A stretch of 64,000 nucleotides of DNA. It comes from Plantago ovata. Taxonomy: Eukaryota; Streptophyta; Magnoliopsida; Lamiales; Plantaginaceae. The notes under the pieces are model-generated. The model had not been told where the DNA came from and did no database searches. It saw only the letters and a list, made by a program, of their open reading frames with translations. Of the stretch, positions 1 to 12,631 are shown in pieces; the first letter of the stretch is position 1; each line of letters begins with the position of its first letter. Where the stretch lies: the NCBI GenBank assembly GCA_028274465.1, contig CM051456.1, forward strand, positions 114,195,397-114,259,396, written 5' to 3'. The position numbers and the translations under genes are program-made.

Positions 1-3000
1 GGTCGTCCATACTGAATTTAATTTGCCATGTCGTGCTCTTGTATGCACGATCACCAACTTTCCTATACAGGAATGGTGGTGTTCAATAAGATTTTGAGAA
101 AACAAGAACTAAAGGATTCATAACAGTAGAGAAAAGATACAGTAAGAAACATTGATGAAAATTGGATACAACTTGAAGGCATCATCATATACCAAAACCG
201 GCACACTGTTTTTATTGAGAATCAGAAATATAGATGTAAATAATCTATCCTTGGGGTTTACATGAATGCCAAGCATCAAGTGATATGCATACACCACTAA
301 TTCCATCAAGAAAATTTAAAGCAAAATTTCACCCTTATAAGATCAACCTTTTTACGTGCATGATGTTACTGTAAATTGTAATGCATCCATTTCAACAAAC
401 CATGATTTCACACTCCAGGTCACAAAAGTATCGCGGACAATCAGGAAAACCAAATAGCATCACAAACATAAAAACTTGTTTTATTTGCTTTCTACCAGTT
501 AGTGGAACCCAACTTTCTAATGATAAAGTGGAAAAGGAAAACACGAGTGTAAGAAATGAATTTTCCTTCTTCCCCTCAGCCATAAATGGTGGTTTAGGAA
601 CATTCTACTTGCATGCATCATGTAGTTATACACATCCATGTGGCCTCTTTTTGTCTGTGCTGCTCTGGTTGCACATCTCTCTTAAACCTCTTCCTGAGTT
701 GACCTTTTCTTTTTTACCCCTTTTTCCTTTGTTTCTTTTAGCTGAGGGATCTCGATTCCATTGTGGCTGGGTTGCTCAAATTTCACTCGCAAGATGAAAA
801 TGGCAGCCAGTTGGGAGTGCTAATAACATCCCAATCCAGTTTGTAATAGTGAAATAGAAGTTGATGCCTAACATGACCACAATCAAGAGCAGCCCAGGTA
901 ACGTTGTAAAGGAAAAGGCTAAAGCAAAGCCATGACGGCAAGTACATCGCCTCCACAGTAGATACTTACAATTAGAGAAAACGGTGAAACATACACACCA
1001 ACCCCAAAAACGACAGACAAAACCCTGAGGGACACCGAATTGCAAATCATATTGAGAAATGGTAGGCCAAACCAGAGAATTACGATGAAGAGAATCATGA
1101 ACAGTAGGATCCAGTACTGGTCTGAGCTTTCAAACATTATCTCAAACATTTGAAGGGCCGGCTTGGAGCATAACCCCAAATGTGTAGTATAGGACGGTAC
1201 ACCAAAAGTGGAGTTGACTTGTACCGAGTAAACCATCTGCTACTAGATAATAGAGCATCCATATATAATTGGACAGCATAGACGCCATTATAGGATAAGG
1301 GTGGAACTCATTTATTCCACTTGAGCCTTTCTTAAATAAGTTGCAAAACACTAGCAACGGATGCAATACAAACAATGCCAGAAATACCAGTCTAGCAAAG
1401 ATGCTAAGGACCACACTATATACATGCATGCTGTAGAAAAGCCAAGTTTTAGCCGATGTGTAGAAAAGTAAAGATCTTCTGGAAAAAAAAAAAAAAACCT
1501 TCTCCGTTTTCCTCCAAAAATTTGACTAAAAACGATATGATTTGTTATTCATACCATGATCACTCAAAATAGTAAACCAATGACTTTTCAACTCTAATAT
1601 AAGCATTACTTAAAGGAACTCACAGACAATCAGAGATCAGACCCATTTGAATATCGAACTTAAAATCAAAGACCAGTTCTGGAAAGAACTCATAAATAAT
1701 ACGCCGTCCTAATCAAATAAACAAAAATGAATACTACAAATTTGACAGGTTACCATAGAAGTAAATTTGGTTCACATACCTTGTAACCTGCGCGAAGAAC
1801 CAATCTGTTGTGTAATCACTAACGCCCACTGTGAATACTAAATCTTCATCCGGATACAAATCAGCATATCTTTCCCACAATCCATATTGTCTAAACCTGT
1901 TAAGAATTGAAATCGTTACAAATCCTTACTGGTCTTAGACTATGTCAATTGCTAAACATTTTCTTACCACATCTATAAAGGAACAGGAGATATTTAACTA
2001 CATTTGGAAAGCAGTAGTGCCTTATGGCAGTAGAGAATGCATACCAACCTCTCTGGATGATCAATGTATAGTCTATTGACATACATTGGGTTGGGATCAG
2101 GAACATAAAATTCTGCTGCAGAACGATCAGGGATGCCAATTTCCCACAATGTGGTGCCATTTCTTGGAGGTTCATAAGTAAGCTCCCCCATATCAATGTC
2201 ACAACCTGTATTGAACACCAATGATGGACGTGAGGACAATCCTTTTATAGATTCACCGGTTTGTTCAAAATAGTCGGTCTGAATCCAGCCATGGAAAACA
2301 CTACAAAACTATCAAGTACCTGCAATCCAGTAAAATTGAAGAAAAACTAAGAACAAGTACCTGCGGTAATGGTCAATGCAATCTCACTCTTGTAATCTCC
2401 AATAAATCCAGGTACCGATGCATATAGACTATAGTCGCCAGCACGGATATTATTAATGACAAAGGAGCCATTCTCATCTGCAGTGGTCCAAAACTGATAC
2501 CCCTGATATAAACAGATTACAATGTGAGATTGTAGTGGAAAAGAAATAGAATAAGAATTGTAGTTAAATAAGAAAAAAGGGCACAAGGATCATTTTCTCC
2601 CTTTCATGTTCAAATACAAATTAAGCAGTGTTACCTTGGATTCCCTTTGCCATGATCCACTATCTCCTGGTATTGCTAGCCCCACATAGGCTGCTTCAGC
2701 TACCAAGGGGTCTTTGCATATGTACCTGAGATATTTTAAGCCATACCACGGTTAAAGAAAAAGCAGTGGAAAGGCAAGACCAAAGACTATGATTTTTTAT
2801 CCCCTAGTGTCTTTAATGGCTTATTATTTCTTATCATTGGGATTTTGAGAAAGATTTGAGATAATGGTCAGCTCATTGTAGATTTGTAACATAAAAGTGA
2901 ATGTTTGAAAATTTTGGTTCAGCAGATTACCAAATTCAAATTGCCAGTCACAATACAGAACAAAAGAGAATGGTGGTCATGAATCATGATAAAGACTGAA

Positions 3001-5161
3001 CCTGTCATATACAAGCATTTTACCCCTCACTGTGCCCCTCTGGTCAGACTTTGGAAAATCATCAGAGGCTGCAAAATCATATGGCCATGATTGGGCTTGA
3101 ATTTCCATCTGGATATCAATTTTTTCATTAGTATCAGCATTGGTGCTAATCATTGTCGATCATCGTGTATTACAGATCCTTCAACTTTGATACCTTACCT
3201 GGTCTTTGGCATCCTCCCATAGCAAAAGTGCATCATTTGGGTCTGATACAGAATTGACATAGATAAATACAGGGCCAAAAACTTTCTTCCATACTTCCCC
3301 AGGTTGAAATTTCAGTAAAAGATCCTCCCCCGCATAATGAGACGTGACAAATATCTTGAATGCAATGCAGATAAAATTGTTAATTACAGACAAACATCAT
3401 CGCGACTTTATAGTTTACAATTTTACTTGAACATATCGTTTAGAAAGGACTTGAGAATCAGATTTCGAACTATTTTGACACCATCATTCCAAGATTATGC
3501 AAAGTGTATAGCTAGATGCTTACTGCGAGTGTCGTAGGGTTCACATGGGAGGTCAGGTCTTGTTTGAAGGGTCCGCCGTTACGAAATTCAGTACTTGGGG
3601 TAATTTGCCAAAACCCCACTGGTGGATCAGAACATATCCATCCATGCACTTGATTATCTTTGTTCTCTTTCGAGTATTGATACTTGTCATCCACCTGCAC
3701 GTGAATAGTGACAAATGTCAAAACCTGAGCTAAGTGGTGAAAAGAATATGGAAACCAATAAGTAGATGCAGAAACCGAAAACACTTTTTCAGAAAGAGTC
3801 AATATATATACTTCTCCTCTAAATTCTGGCTCCACAGGATCAACAAGCAGAACTGCTTCAGGGTAAGCCAACTGTTGACCTCGTCCTGGTAGCCTATCAT
3901 CTGGCAGGGGCATATATCTTTGCCTGTCGTCGGCTACTGCCATGTATCGAAACCTGACATCTTAATCATCAACTGTTGTTCTCATTTTCCACCAAGCAGA
4001 TGAAAGAATGTAACATAATTTTTTATTATTTTTTTGGAAGGGGGGGGGGGTTATAAATCCAATTGCATGAAGGAACTAATCATTTGAGTTTTCAAGATTC
4101 AAACTGAACATAATCACTCTGAAATTCAATCTTGTTTGACGACTGCAAGGAACTCTTACTTGTCTTTATTGAGCATGAAAGCAATCCTGGTGGTGTTAAG
4201 ATTAAACCCAGGGAAATCCTCTGTATGTTCAAAGATAGCATATGAGTAGAACCCGGGGCAGTCACGAAGCATCACAAACCTACAATATCAACTTGTTTAG
4301 TACTTAGTACTGTGATCAGTTAGAATGACATACTGGTAATGTATGGATATCAAAATTAAACTAAACAAATTTAATACCTCCTGTCTATAATCAAAGGGGC
4401 TTGCTTTCCTTGAACTGAAGAATCCCACGATCTAGTGAACGAGAGCTCAACTTGCTCTGCGCTTTCTACGATAATTCTCATGTCTGTCCCTTCAATACTA
4501 CACAAAAATATATTCTCCACATTAGGCATAAAACAATGTGACCTAGACTCAAATATTCCCACAAATCTCAGTAAGAATGTGATTTTTCAACTTATCAACG
4601 ATCACAAAGAAGTAGTAACATCTAATTACTAGTTAGCAATGTAATCCAATTCCAAAGGCATCAAATACAGTTGTTGTTCACACAATTTAAACAATTAATT
4701 CAACATGAAAGACGCGGTACAAATGGCTTACGTGTCAAACTTTCCTCTTGTTCCACCACTACCTGCTTCACTCCAATTCAGGTCCCAAAACCTGTATAAC
4801 ACAACACCATCAGACCCAAAGTTGATCAGCTCTACTTCAGTAACCTTACACTGAGGTCTTTACTAAATAAAAGAGCAAAATGCAAAGTTAAAGCCTAAAC
4901 ATACCCTCCATTGAGGTCTTTGTTGTTAAGTTCCAGCAGATTATCAATCCTATTATACCTTATGCCCCTTACAATCCCACCAGGATTTGTCAATGTAAGC
5001 TGCAATACTCCATTATCAATGATAACCTGATAAAAACAGAATTACAACTTTATACGAAAATCTTCAGCAGAAATGAAGAGTATTATATAAAAAACATGTA
5101 ACACAAAAAAAGAAAAAAGTACCAAGTCGTCTAGTTTGTTAGTAAGAATGGAGGTTGCCAT
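1..5161 (-). CDS. Rhamnogalacturonate lyase (polysaccharide lyase family 4), 3' end beyond the window
   Basis: The enzyme cleaves the rhamnogalacturonan I backbone of pectin by beta-elimination in the cell wall. Fourteen exons join in frame: 5161-5123, 5026-4905, 4791-4732, 4497-4378, 4279-4160, 3953-3812, 3694-3524, 3354-3199, 3108-3002, 2725-2635, 2502-2361, 2205-2049, 1896-1780 and 62-1 (partial). Family landmarks are visible: VELSFTRSWD and MAVADDRQRYMPLPDDR in the N-terminal lyase domain, GYQFWTTADENGSF in the fibronectin-like middle domain, and LWEIGIPDRSAAEFY, FRQYGLWERYADLYPDED and STTWQIKFSMDD in the C-terminal carbohydrate-binding-like domain. About 535 residues are present; roughly 100 more are expected upstream of position 1. 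The start gives MATSILTNKLDDLVIID, which aligns with the family N-terminus, and no clear signal peptide is seen. The last intron (1779-63, 1.7 kb) contains a SWEET pseudogene. Identity comes from recalled family sequences; individual splice sites are inferred. Confidence 0.93.
776..1429 (-). pseudogene. SWEET sugar-transporter pseudogene inside the last lyase intron
   Basis: Reading from 1429 downwards, the frames show a SWEET/MtN3 pattern. A first repeat has LVFLALFVLHPLLVF, then FKKGSSGINEFHPYPIMASM and a hydrophobic WMLYYLV segment (compare the family LFLSPxPTF...KKSTExFxxxPY...LWxxYG). A second repeat appears in another frame as RVLSVVFGVGVYVSPFSLI, and the original frame resumes as FALAFSFTTLPG...FTITNWIGMLLALPT (compare MPFxLSLxxFLNG...IPNGxGxxLG). 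At least two frame changes occur, so no transporter can be made. The PY and second SP motifs are about 325 nt apart, close to the spacing in a spliced SWEET mRNA, which suggests a processed retrocopy. It lies in the same orientation as the host gene. The family call is fair; the retrocopy origin is inference. Confidence 0.66.
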
Positions 5162-8100
5162 GTTCCCGGATCAGAACTAGTACTGCTACTACAATAACTA
5201 GTGTGTTCTTAGAAGTAAAGCTGCTAGTTTGACTATTGCCCATCAACTGTTTGATAAAATGTCTAGCTGAGCCTAGTGTAGTTGGTAACAACTAATGATG
5301 ATTCCCTGTAAATTTTATATAAATGGTACTTTTGAGGTTGATTACGATGGATCATCATCATCGTCGGTAAAAAGAAATTTTGCAGGTAAGAAGAAGCCAA
5401 GGTAGACATGGGTAAGCCTCGCGCTACAGTACAATAGAGACGGTTACCACTTTAATCACGAGCTCTACAGTTCACTACTTTATCTTTTTGTGGAGGATTT
5501 TTCCAGGAATATATGTCATATAAGCTCTTGCCCTTTTTATCGACATATTTCAACTTTGCGTCCTAATTATTTTTAAACTATAATAATAAAATATTTAATA
5601 AATTATATTATTAAAATTTGAATTCTATATTTTTGTAATATAATTTCGTCAAATATACTATCATTATAGTATAAAAGTAATTGGGAGTTAAAATTAAAAA
5701 TTATTGATCGAAAAAAGTCAAAATGAGTAAATTATGGAAAAACAAAGGGTCACCTCTACTTGCCCTCCGTTTTACGACCCAAGACTGAATACCCCAACAA
5801 ATTTACATTACACTATCGTTCATGTTTCCTCCGAATTTCTGAAATGCCTTCACTTTTTAAGTTTTGTGGTAATGTTTTTATGGGGGTGTATTTCACTTGA
5901 AAATGTAAATATCATATCTTGTATTTTTCTTTTATTTTATTTGTCTTCGTTTGCCTTATGAGAACAATCCAAATTTGATTAAAAAAGTTACTTTTTAATA
6001 TAAATGGGGTTCGACATTTGAAAAATGATGTCCGACAAAAAAGTCACATTAGACACTAATAAAATCATGCCCAACATTAAAAAAACAATGTCCGACATTG
6101 AAAAATTCGTGCCACATATATATTACTTCCAAGTTATGTATGGTAGCATATGATTTTGATCAAATGTATTGGTAAAGTTGGTATGAATTTCATTAATTCG
6201 TAAAGAATCACTAATTCACGAATTCATGGTGAATGGGGGTTGAATTAGAGGCGAATTTGACCTAAAAGTAATTTGTCGGACCGGAATTACACCGAATACT
6301 AAACTTTAAATTGTTTTGTAAACTTATAGAACATAATGTGAAAGTGAAAAATTTACGATACAAAATATACGGACAGTAAATTACTAAATTTGTGGTAGCC
6401 TACTCAACTTTCACAAGTAAGGTCATACACAATCAAAAAGAAATGTGCTCGTAATTAAGCCTCAAACACCTTGTATAGGCTCGCTCGCGTAACCACAGTA
6501 ACAGTAACTTTATGACATCATTGAAATGAAAATAGGAATTGCATAATTTATTAGACAAGGAAGGAGTGTTTTGGCTTCCATGTTCATCTTGAATCTCTAA
6601 CTGCACCCTCATAGCCAGCATAATTTCCTAGCCAATTATGATAACGGATCAATCAAGTGTTGAAGCAAGATTAAGAGTATAACAATTAAAGGATTAACAT
6701 AACGCAAGAAACGAATAATTAATTACCTATGAATATTTCTTCATATGAGATGGATCGAGCTATCTAGTTTTCGAAGTTCCGGAGCAATTAAATGGATTTG
6801 TATGGATTGCATGATACTACTAGTATGTTACTTGAAGTTGAAGAAGACAAACACACATACGGATACAATGAATGATACCGTTCCTAGCTAACGTTACTTG
6901 TAAGTCACCTAACGACTTACGCCTGTTTTCTCTCTGCACACAATAAACATGGACTGCCATTATTGACAAAAGAGGGATACAATATACTTGCCCTCTACCC
7001 ATATAAAACTGTTTAGAACACTTTATATTATATACGTTTATACAAACATCATAACATACATTTGTGGATGGGTTATTGTAACGAATAACAAAGAATAAAG
7101 AGTGTCGAATGTTATCCTGCAATTGGAAAAAAAAAAATTATCTTAGATGAGTAAACTTTATTTGCTACAAGTAATTATCAAGCAGTTGATAGTATTGTTA
7201 CACAAGTCGGGCCTTAACAAGTGATACTCTTTTAAACTCACCTTACTAAGGAGTCGAGTAGGGCTCGACCAGGTGATACTCGGTACACTTGGCAAGGCTG
7301 ACAATATAATGTACTACACATTTATAGCTTTCCAGGCTTGCTAAAAATATCAATATTAGGTTTTTATTTATTTTTCAATTTTTATTGTGAGTTAGGTTCA
7401 AGTTCATTCGACCCAAACGAGTCCAGCTTAAGTACAAAAGTTATGGCTCGAGCTCGAACCTAAAATTTTATCCATTTTCTAACATGTCAAGTTAGGCTCG
7501 ACTCACTTGAGTAATTCGAGTACGATGATACTCGGTTGGACTCGAATAACGACACTAGTTGCATGCACTCAACTCAAATAGTGAAAAGTCAATAAGCACA
7601 TTAGTTTGGTCAAAATTGCCAAGTCAAATGACCTATGGTGGAGAAGTGGAAGAAAGAAGTTTGGAGACGGCGACCACGGTGGCGCGTGGGGAAGATAGAA
7701 CCGAAGAAGAAAAAGATGATAATTAACGCACTCGAATTTGACGTAGCAATTCAGAAACTATCACGTACAAGACTCGATTTCTCCACCTCCGATCGTTCCC
7801 TTTTTCACTTCGCCCCATCAACTGTGAGTCTGTGATATAAACTGTTTGGTACTTTTTCTTGATTTTTCATTCTCAACTCAATGGTGTTTTTGCTCTTTTG
7901 CATTTATTTACAGGGCTGACCTTGCAATCTTTGCCATCCTAGCTTTCCTTGTATCTGCAGCTGTCTCATTCATTATACTGTAAGCATTTTGGGGGTTGCT
8001 ATCGTTTTCATTTTGTATATTAGTAGTAGTATATTACTGCTAGCTCCGTCCGATGAATATATTACGTTTGATTTTTGATCTTTTTTTTGTTACCGTGTAT

Positions 8101-8265
8101 TTGGGTGAACAAAAAAGTAAACATAAATAAACACCTAAATAAATGAATGAGACTGACAAAAATGTGAGTGGGACAGGGAGAGTATCGAGTATGTTACTAC
8201 TATTGCTTTTATCCATCTAGCCCAAAAGATTAGTAGTGAAATAGAGAGAATCTAGTACACTTAGT
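5162..8265. other. Intergenic, no confident gene
   Basis: This AT-rich stretch has no recognised protein. Around 6005-6115 the motif TGTCCGACATT with A-runs recurs several times. Around 7200-7560 there are repeated CTCGA-rich words, such as GGCTCGAGCTCGAACC, of the kind found in subterminal parts of hAT-like elements, but no complete element could be bounded. A 62-base segment at 7917-7978, bordered by CAG and GTAAG, could be an orphan exon (see findings). Upstream of it, 7635-7835 is an open frame rich in Lys and Arg with no recognisable family. Confidence 0.5.
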
Positions 8266-10477
8266 CTAATGGGGGTTGAAGAAGCTAACTTCAATTCCTG
8301 TGTCAATCACAACATAAACACCAGCAGCAATAAGCAAGATGCTAAGTGCAATTCCAGATACTCCTAGTACCCAGTTTAGCCACCACATGAAGTTATATTT
8401 CTTCGGTTTCTTAATCGTAATCCACATAAGACATGGATATGCGAACGTCACTGGAGCTGCAATGCCACCTACCAAACCTGCAATACTTCCAAGAAACGGG
8501 ACCGCTACTGCAATGAAGAAGCAGCCAAAGCAAAACATGATCCTGATGATTGCCCTTAGCCACCTGGGGCATGGTTTTTTCATCCTCTTTGTGTACTTGG
8601 ATTCTATGTCATCGAACATTGGCATGCCGTATATTTGGAATGAACTCAATGCATTGAGTATGACAAATAAGCTGATTAGTCCTAGGACTGTTTGTGAAGT
8701 GTCTCGGCCGTGGAAGGCATAGATTGCTGTCAGCATCCCTCCATTTACAGGTATCTGCATATTAATAGTTGCACTTGTTATATATAATCTGTGTAATGGT
8801 GTGGATTATTGCGGGTGTAGTTAGTTTTTCATACCCTATTGCCATATGCCCAGTATCCTGCGATTGCCAGAGGATATAGACATAAAGCGACGATGAAATA
8901 CGCAGCTTGGACACCTCTCCACATAGGCACTCTAGATGGCTTCTTTTCACTCGAGGGCATAGTTGCCTGCAACCAAATTACCATGATATTAGAGAACCAT
9001 GTGCCTATTAGATTATTGAGTCATCAAAATAGAAGATTCTTTGTTGTGTTTTCCGTTGAGAAGTTTGGTTGTATAGTTTAAGGACAACGGGGCCTGGAAC
9101 AATTTAAAAGCAAAGAGTCGATCATGTATGAAGACTGCCTGTTTTAGGACTCTGATTCTTTAATATACCTGGATTTCAAGAGTGACATTGTGGCCTCTAA
9201 AAGCAAAAGCAATGATTCCAAGTGCATTTAGAACCCCAAAGAACCACTTAGTGTCAGTATTAGGTCTCAAACGGTCATAAGACACGGCAGTGAGCCTACC
9301 CTCTGTGACAGACACGAGCCACATCATGGCGCAGTATGCTATGGCCGTGACTGCGCCTATTAGTGACACACCTGCAATTGAGTTGAGGTTTGGGAGCTGT
9401 GACACGAGTACAACGGCACATGTAAACACTAGGTACCATTCCACAGTAGTCAAGGGGTTTGCTGAGCAGCCATGGCCACCACATATTATTCGGTAGAAGA
9501 GGTTTGAGGTGGAGCCGCCAACCACTATGAGTGCCACGCAGGTGCCTGCGGATAAGTACATGACTGGAAACAGGGCAAATAGATTCCCCATCCTTTCTCC
9601 TGTTGCATTTAAACGTGTTAATCTACTGGTGATGCTTACAGCAAGGTTGTGTACTTGTGTGGATGTTCCATACGTTGTTGTACGTACCAAAAGTGGCATT
9701 GAAGAGTTGGAGAAATCGACTGTAACGCATTCCATTTTCAGTCGATTCGTGGAGATTTGTCAATACCCAAAAGGTGTAGAGTTGCCATACAAAAGCCACA
9801 GTCAAGCATATGATTCCCCATGCCCTGCATTAATTTACAAGAAAATTTATAGAGATGTTTGAAAAAAATATTATATTTTGTATAAATGGTTCATCCATGG
9901 TTTTAATACTACTTTATAGGCAGTCTCTGTATACTATAGTACTAAAGTTCATATATACTCAAGAGACCTGTTTGTCACCGGACACGTGACAAAATAGTGT
10001 TACATCTTTTTTAACAGATTATTAAAGTATATATGTAAAACAAATTATTAAACTGACTTACCAGCCAAGAATGGTGAAGGCAACAGGAAGCACGAGTGCT
10101 TGAATTCCGATACCAGCACAAAGCGTGTGAAATGCAGCGTAAAACGCATTCCCATTCCTCGACTCTGTAATGGGGAGCCAAGCATCTTCAGGGTCCAGCC
10201 TGGTCATGTTGATGGCCCTTCTTATCATAGGGCTACTCAAAGGACTAACGAAATTCGCAGTGTGAGTAGTCCTCGTTATTTGAGCAGCTGAACCCTCAGT
10301 ATTATTATTACCAATAATATCATTGCTAGCTGCATTTGAATGCTCAGTGAATAACAATGGGTATCTAGAGAGGGAAGGTGAGTTGTACTTAGTATGCATA
10401 GCTGAAACAGGAGGAGGCGGTTTATCTCCTCTGTTAAGTGCCGGAGGTGCTTGGCCATTCTCAACCATCTGAGCCAT
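8266..10477 (-). CDS. Lysine/histidine transporter-like 8 type amino-acid permease (AAAP family)
   Basis: A plasma-membrane-type amino-acid/proton symporter of the AAAP (Aa_trans) family, closest by recall to Arabidopsis LHT8/AATL1. Five exons join in frame to 534 residues: 10477-10062, 9824-9688, 9599-9169, 8966-8835 and 8754-8266 (family about 520). A Ser/Pro-rich cytosolic N-terminus of about 100 residues precedes LDPEDAWLPITESRNGNAFY. Then come the typical segments GIGIQALVLPVAFTILGW, VAFVWQLYTFWVL, ALFPVMYLSAGTCVALI, LPNLNSIAGVSLIGAVTA, LGIIAFAFRGHNVTLEIQ, ALCLYPLAIAGYWAYGN, SSFQIYGMPMFDDIE and IKKPKKYNFMWWLNW; about eleven membrane spans are expected. The intron at 9687-9600 is only 88 nt and looks like a frameshift unless spliced. 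A TATA-like box lies about 75 nt upstream of the start. No disabling lesion is seen. Confidence 0.94.
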
Positions 10478-10550
10478 GCCTCTCTCTCCCTCTGTTTCTT
10501 GGAAGTGTCTGTTTTTGGTTTATGACTTTTATCACTTTGCATGTGAGTAG

Positions 10551-10558
10551 ATATATAG
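10551..10558 (-). promoter_or_regulatory. TATA-like box of the LHT8-like gene
   Basis: CTATATAT on the minus strand, 74-81 nt upstream of the ATG at 10477. The position suits a core promoter with a short 5' leader. No transcript evidence. Confidence 0.4.
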
Positions 10559-10923
10559 GAGTATAAGAGAGTATGAACGGTGAGGTATAAGAAGACTTTG
10601 AAGCATGTAAGGAAAAATAAGGATTCTGTGTATGAAGGGATGACAAAATTTGATGTTAAGCTACTTCAGATGACCGCCACTTCTCCGCATTAAAGATTAT
10701 GGTGCTTTTTGCCCATATGATAAGACTGATAAGTGCGATGTATCATATCATATGTCTATGAGTCATCTCATTGTTACTTCTTTTACATATACAACTATTT
10801 CTATCATTCAACTTAACGTTTTGACTTTTCAATTACTAATTGAATCAAATTCAACCCGTAATTCTGTTTTGTGATATGTTGATCACAGTAGACCAACGTA
10901 TATACGTGTCAGCATACTCTGTC

Positions 10924-11115
10924 CTAGAGGTGGCAAAAGACATGAATCCGAAATCTGACCCGAATTGAACCGATTCGAATCCGAAGTACTCGAAATATTT
11001 CGGTCAACTATCCGAACCTTGACCGGGCCCGATTCGAAATCACCCAAATTAATTTTATCCGAATTATCCGGTCCGAAGTTAAATTTGATCGGAACTAAAC
11101 TAATGAATTTCGAAT
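10924..11115. repeat. hAT-like subterminal sequence, one end only
   Basis: The segment begins TAGAGGTGGCAAAAG and continues with clustered CCGAA, CCGAT and TCGAAT words in both orientations. This pattern is typical of subterminal repeats in non-autonomous plant hAT elements. A matching second terminus and target duplication were not found, so this is probably a fragment. Confidence 0.4.
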
Positions 11116-11596
11116 TTACCGGAAGCTGTCCAATTTAAGTTAATATTTTCACTAAGAACGTGGATCCCAAAGAATGGAAAAACTCACACAAGCAGATGTG
11201 TGAGAGTCAAATTGCTTTATCTGCTGAACCATTTAATATCTACAGTGAGTGAAATTTGACCTTTGTATGCATATAATACCTGCAGATGTGGGTTCCATTC
11301 CGTGTGGACATTAGCACTTTTTTTTGCATTAGCTTGCTCCAACAAATTAATTAATCAACTGATGGAGTGGACCAGAGGATTTGATTTATGTCTATGTGAA
11401 AATGAAGATGAAATTCTTACCTGTATTAATTTTGTCGAAGTAAGAAGATTTGTATACTCGAGCACTAAATTTGCAGTGTCATTGGAAGTCTTGAATCTTG
11501 ATCAATAATTAGCTCGGGAAAGGGGTTTCAACGACTCTTGTTAGCCTGGAAATCGGAACCTGCCAAAAGGACGAAAATGAACCTATAAATCACTAA

Positions 11597-11754
11597 GGCT
11601 CTGTTATTTTCATCTGAAAATTGATAAAAATAAATTCAGTTCAGAGCAGTTCAGATCAGATCATATTTGGCTAATAGTATTTTGTACTACAAATAAGTTC
11701 AGTTCAGATGAGATCAGTTTAGTTCCGACTTTTTCAGACGAAGAGAACAGAGCC
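11597..11754. mobile_element. Tourist-like MITE (PIF/Harbinger type), 158 bp
   Basis: The termini are near-perfect inverted repeats of about 25 bp: GGCTCTGTTATTTTCATCTG at the left, and the reverse complement of the right end reads GGCTCTGTTCTCTTCGTCTG. The element is flanked by the trinucleotide TAA on both sides (11594-11596 and 11755-11757), the expected TWA target duplication of this superfamily. The interior repeats TTCAGTTCAGA-type words. A related, more diverged element lies at 41712-41954, and relic words of the family recur near 11880-11990 and 63335-63400. Confidence 0.75.
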
Positions 11755-12631
11755 TAATAATAATGGTTGATAAAAACACTTTGACAAATTAATATGAACT
11801 TTTATATCTTGAAATTGTTGATGATTATGGACTGCTACTACTTTGTTCTCTTTTTATTCGAAACTAATTCATTTCAGTTCAATTCAAAATTTTCAATTCA
11901 TGTCAAATTTGCTTACTTGTTTTTTTGCGCTATAAACAAATTAAGTTAAGTTCAATTCAACGTCATTCGGTTCAATTCTTTTCAGACGACGAGATAAAGT
12001 ATCAGAATGTGGAAACTTAAATATCAGAGGTGAGAGCCATGATCCATTGGTTCCAAGTTTTAACAATCACACTGGGAGACAGTTCTGGAAATTTGATCCT
12101 ACTCCAAAGCCTAATTAAAGTTAAGAGTAATTACAATACATAAAATGGAAAAATATAGCGGCAGGCGAAAGAACATTCTAAGATAATCAGGACAGTGCGA
12201 GACTGTTATGTTCTGTAACATGTGATCATCGTAATTGCAGCTCAAACCAATTCAAATTCAAAAGAACCGGAAAGACATGCATGCAAAAATTTATGGATGC
12301 TCTTCAATACTAGAGTAACTGTAAGATAAGAAAAAGCTACGGACACAAAAGCCAAAGCCATGAATTTCACGTGAAAATGCTATTTCTCCATCATCTTGGA
12401 CGTTTCTACATAATTTGTCCTATATACAATTTAAAAACCTTGCATTCTTGGATTACATACCATCTGAAAGCTCAACCACAAGCAATCTCATAGCTCTATC
12501 TTTCAATCTCTTTGGCTTCTTCTAACTACCATATCCGCTACTGTACTAGTACTGCACCAGGTACATAGAGACAGGGCTACAAAGACCAGCATTATATTCT
12601 AGCTCAAAACACTTAACACTCTCACAACTTG

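Noticed and set aside
381..797. 138-residue plus-strand open frame in the lyase intron
   Set aside because: It lies in an intron opposite the lyase, has no recognisable family and partly overlaps the decayed SWEET 3' side.
9290..9862. Open frames on the plus strand across the permease
   Set aside because: They are antisense to firmly supported permease exons and match no family.
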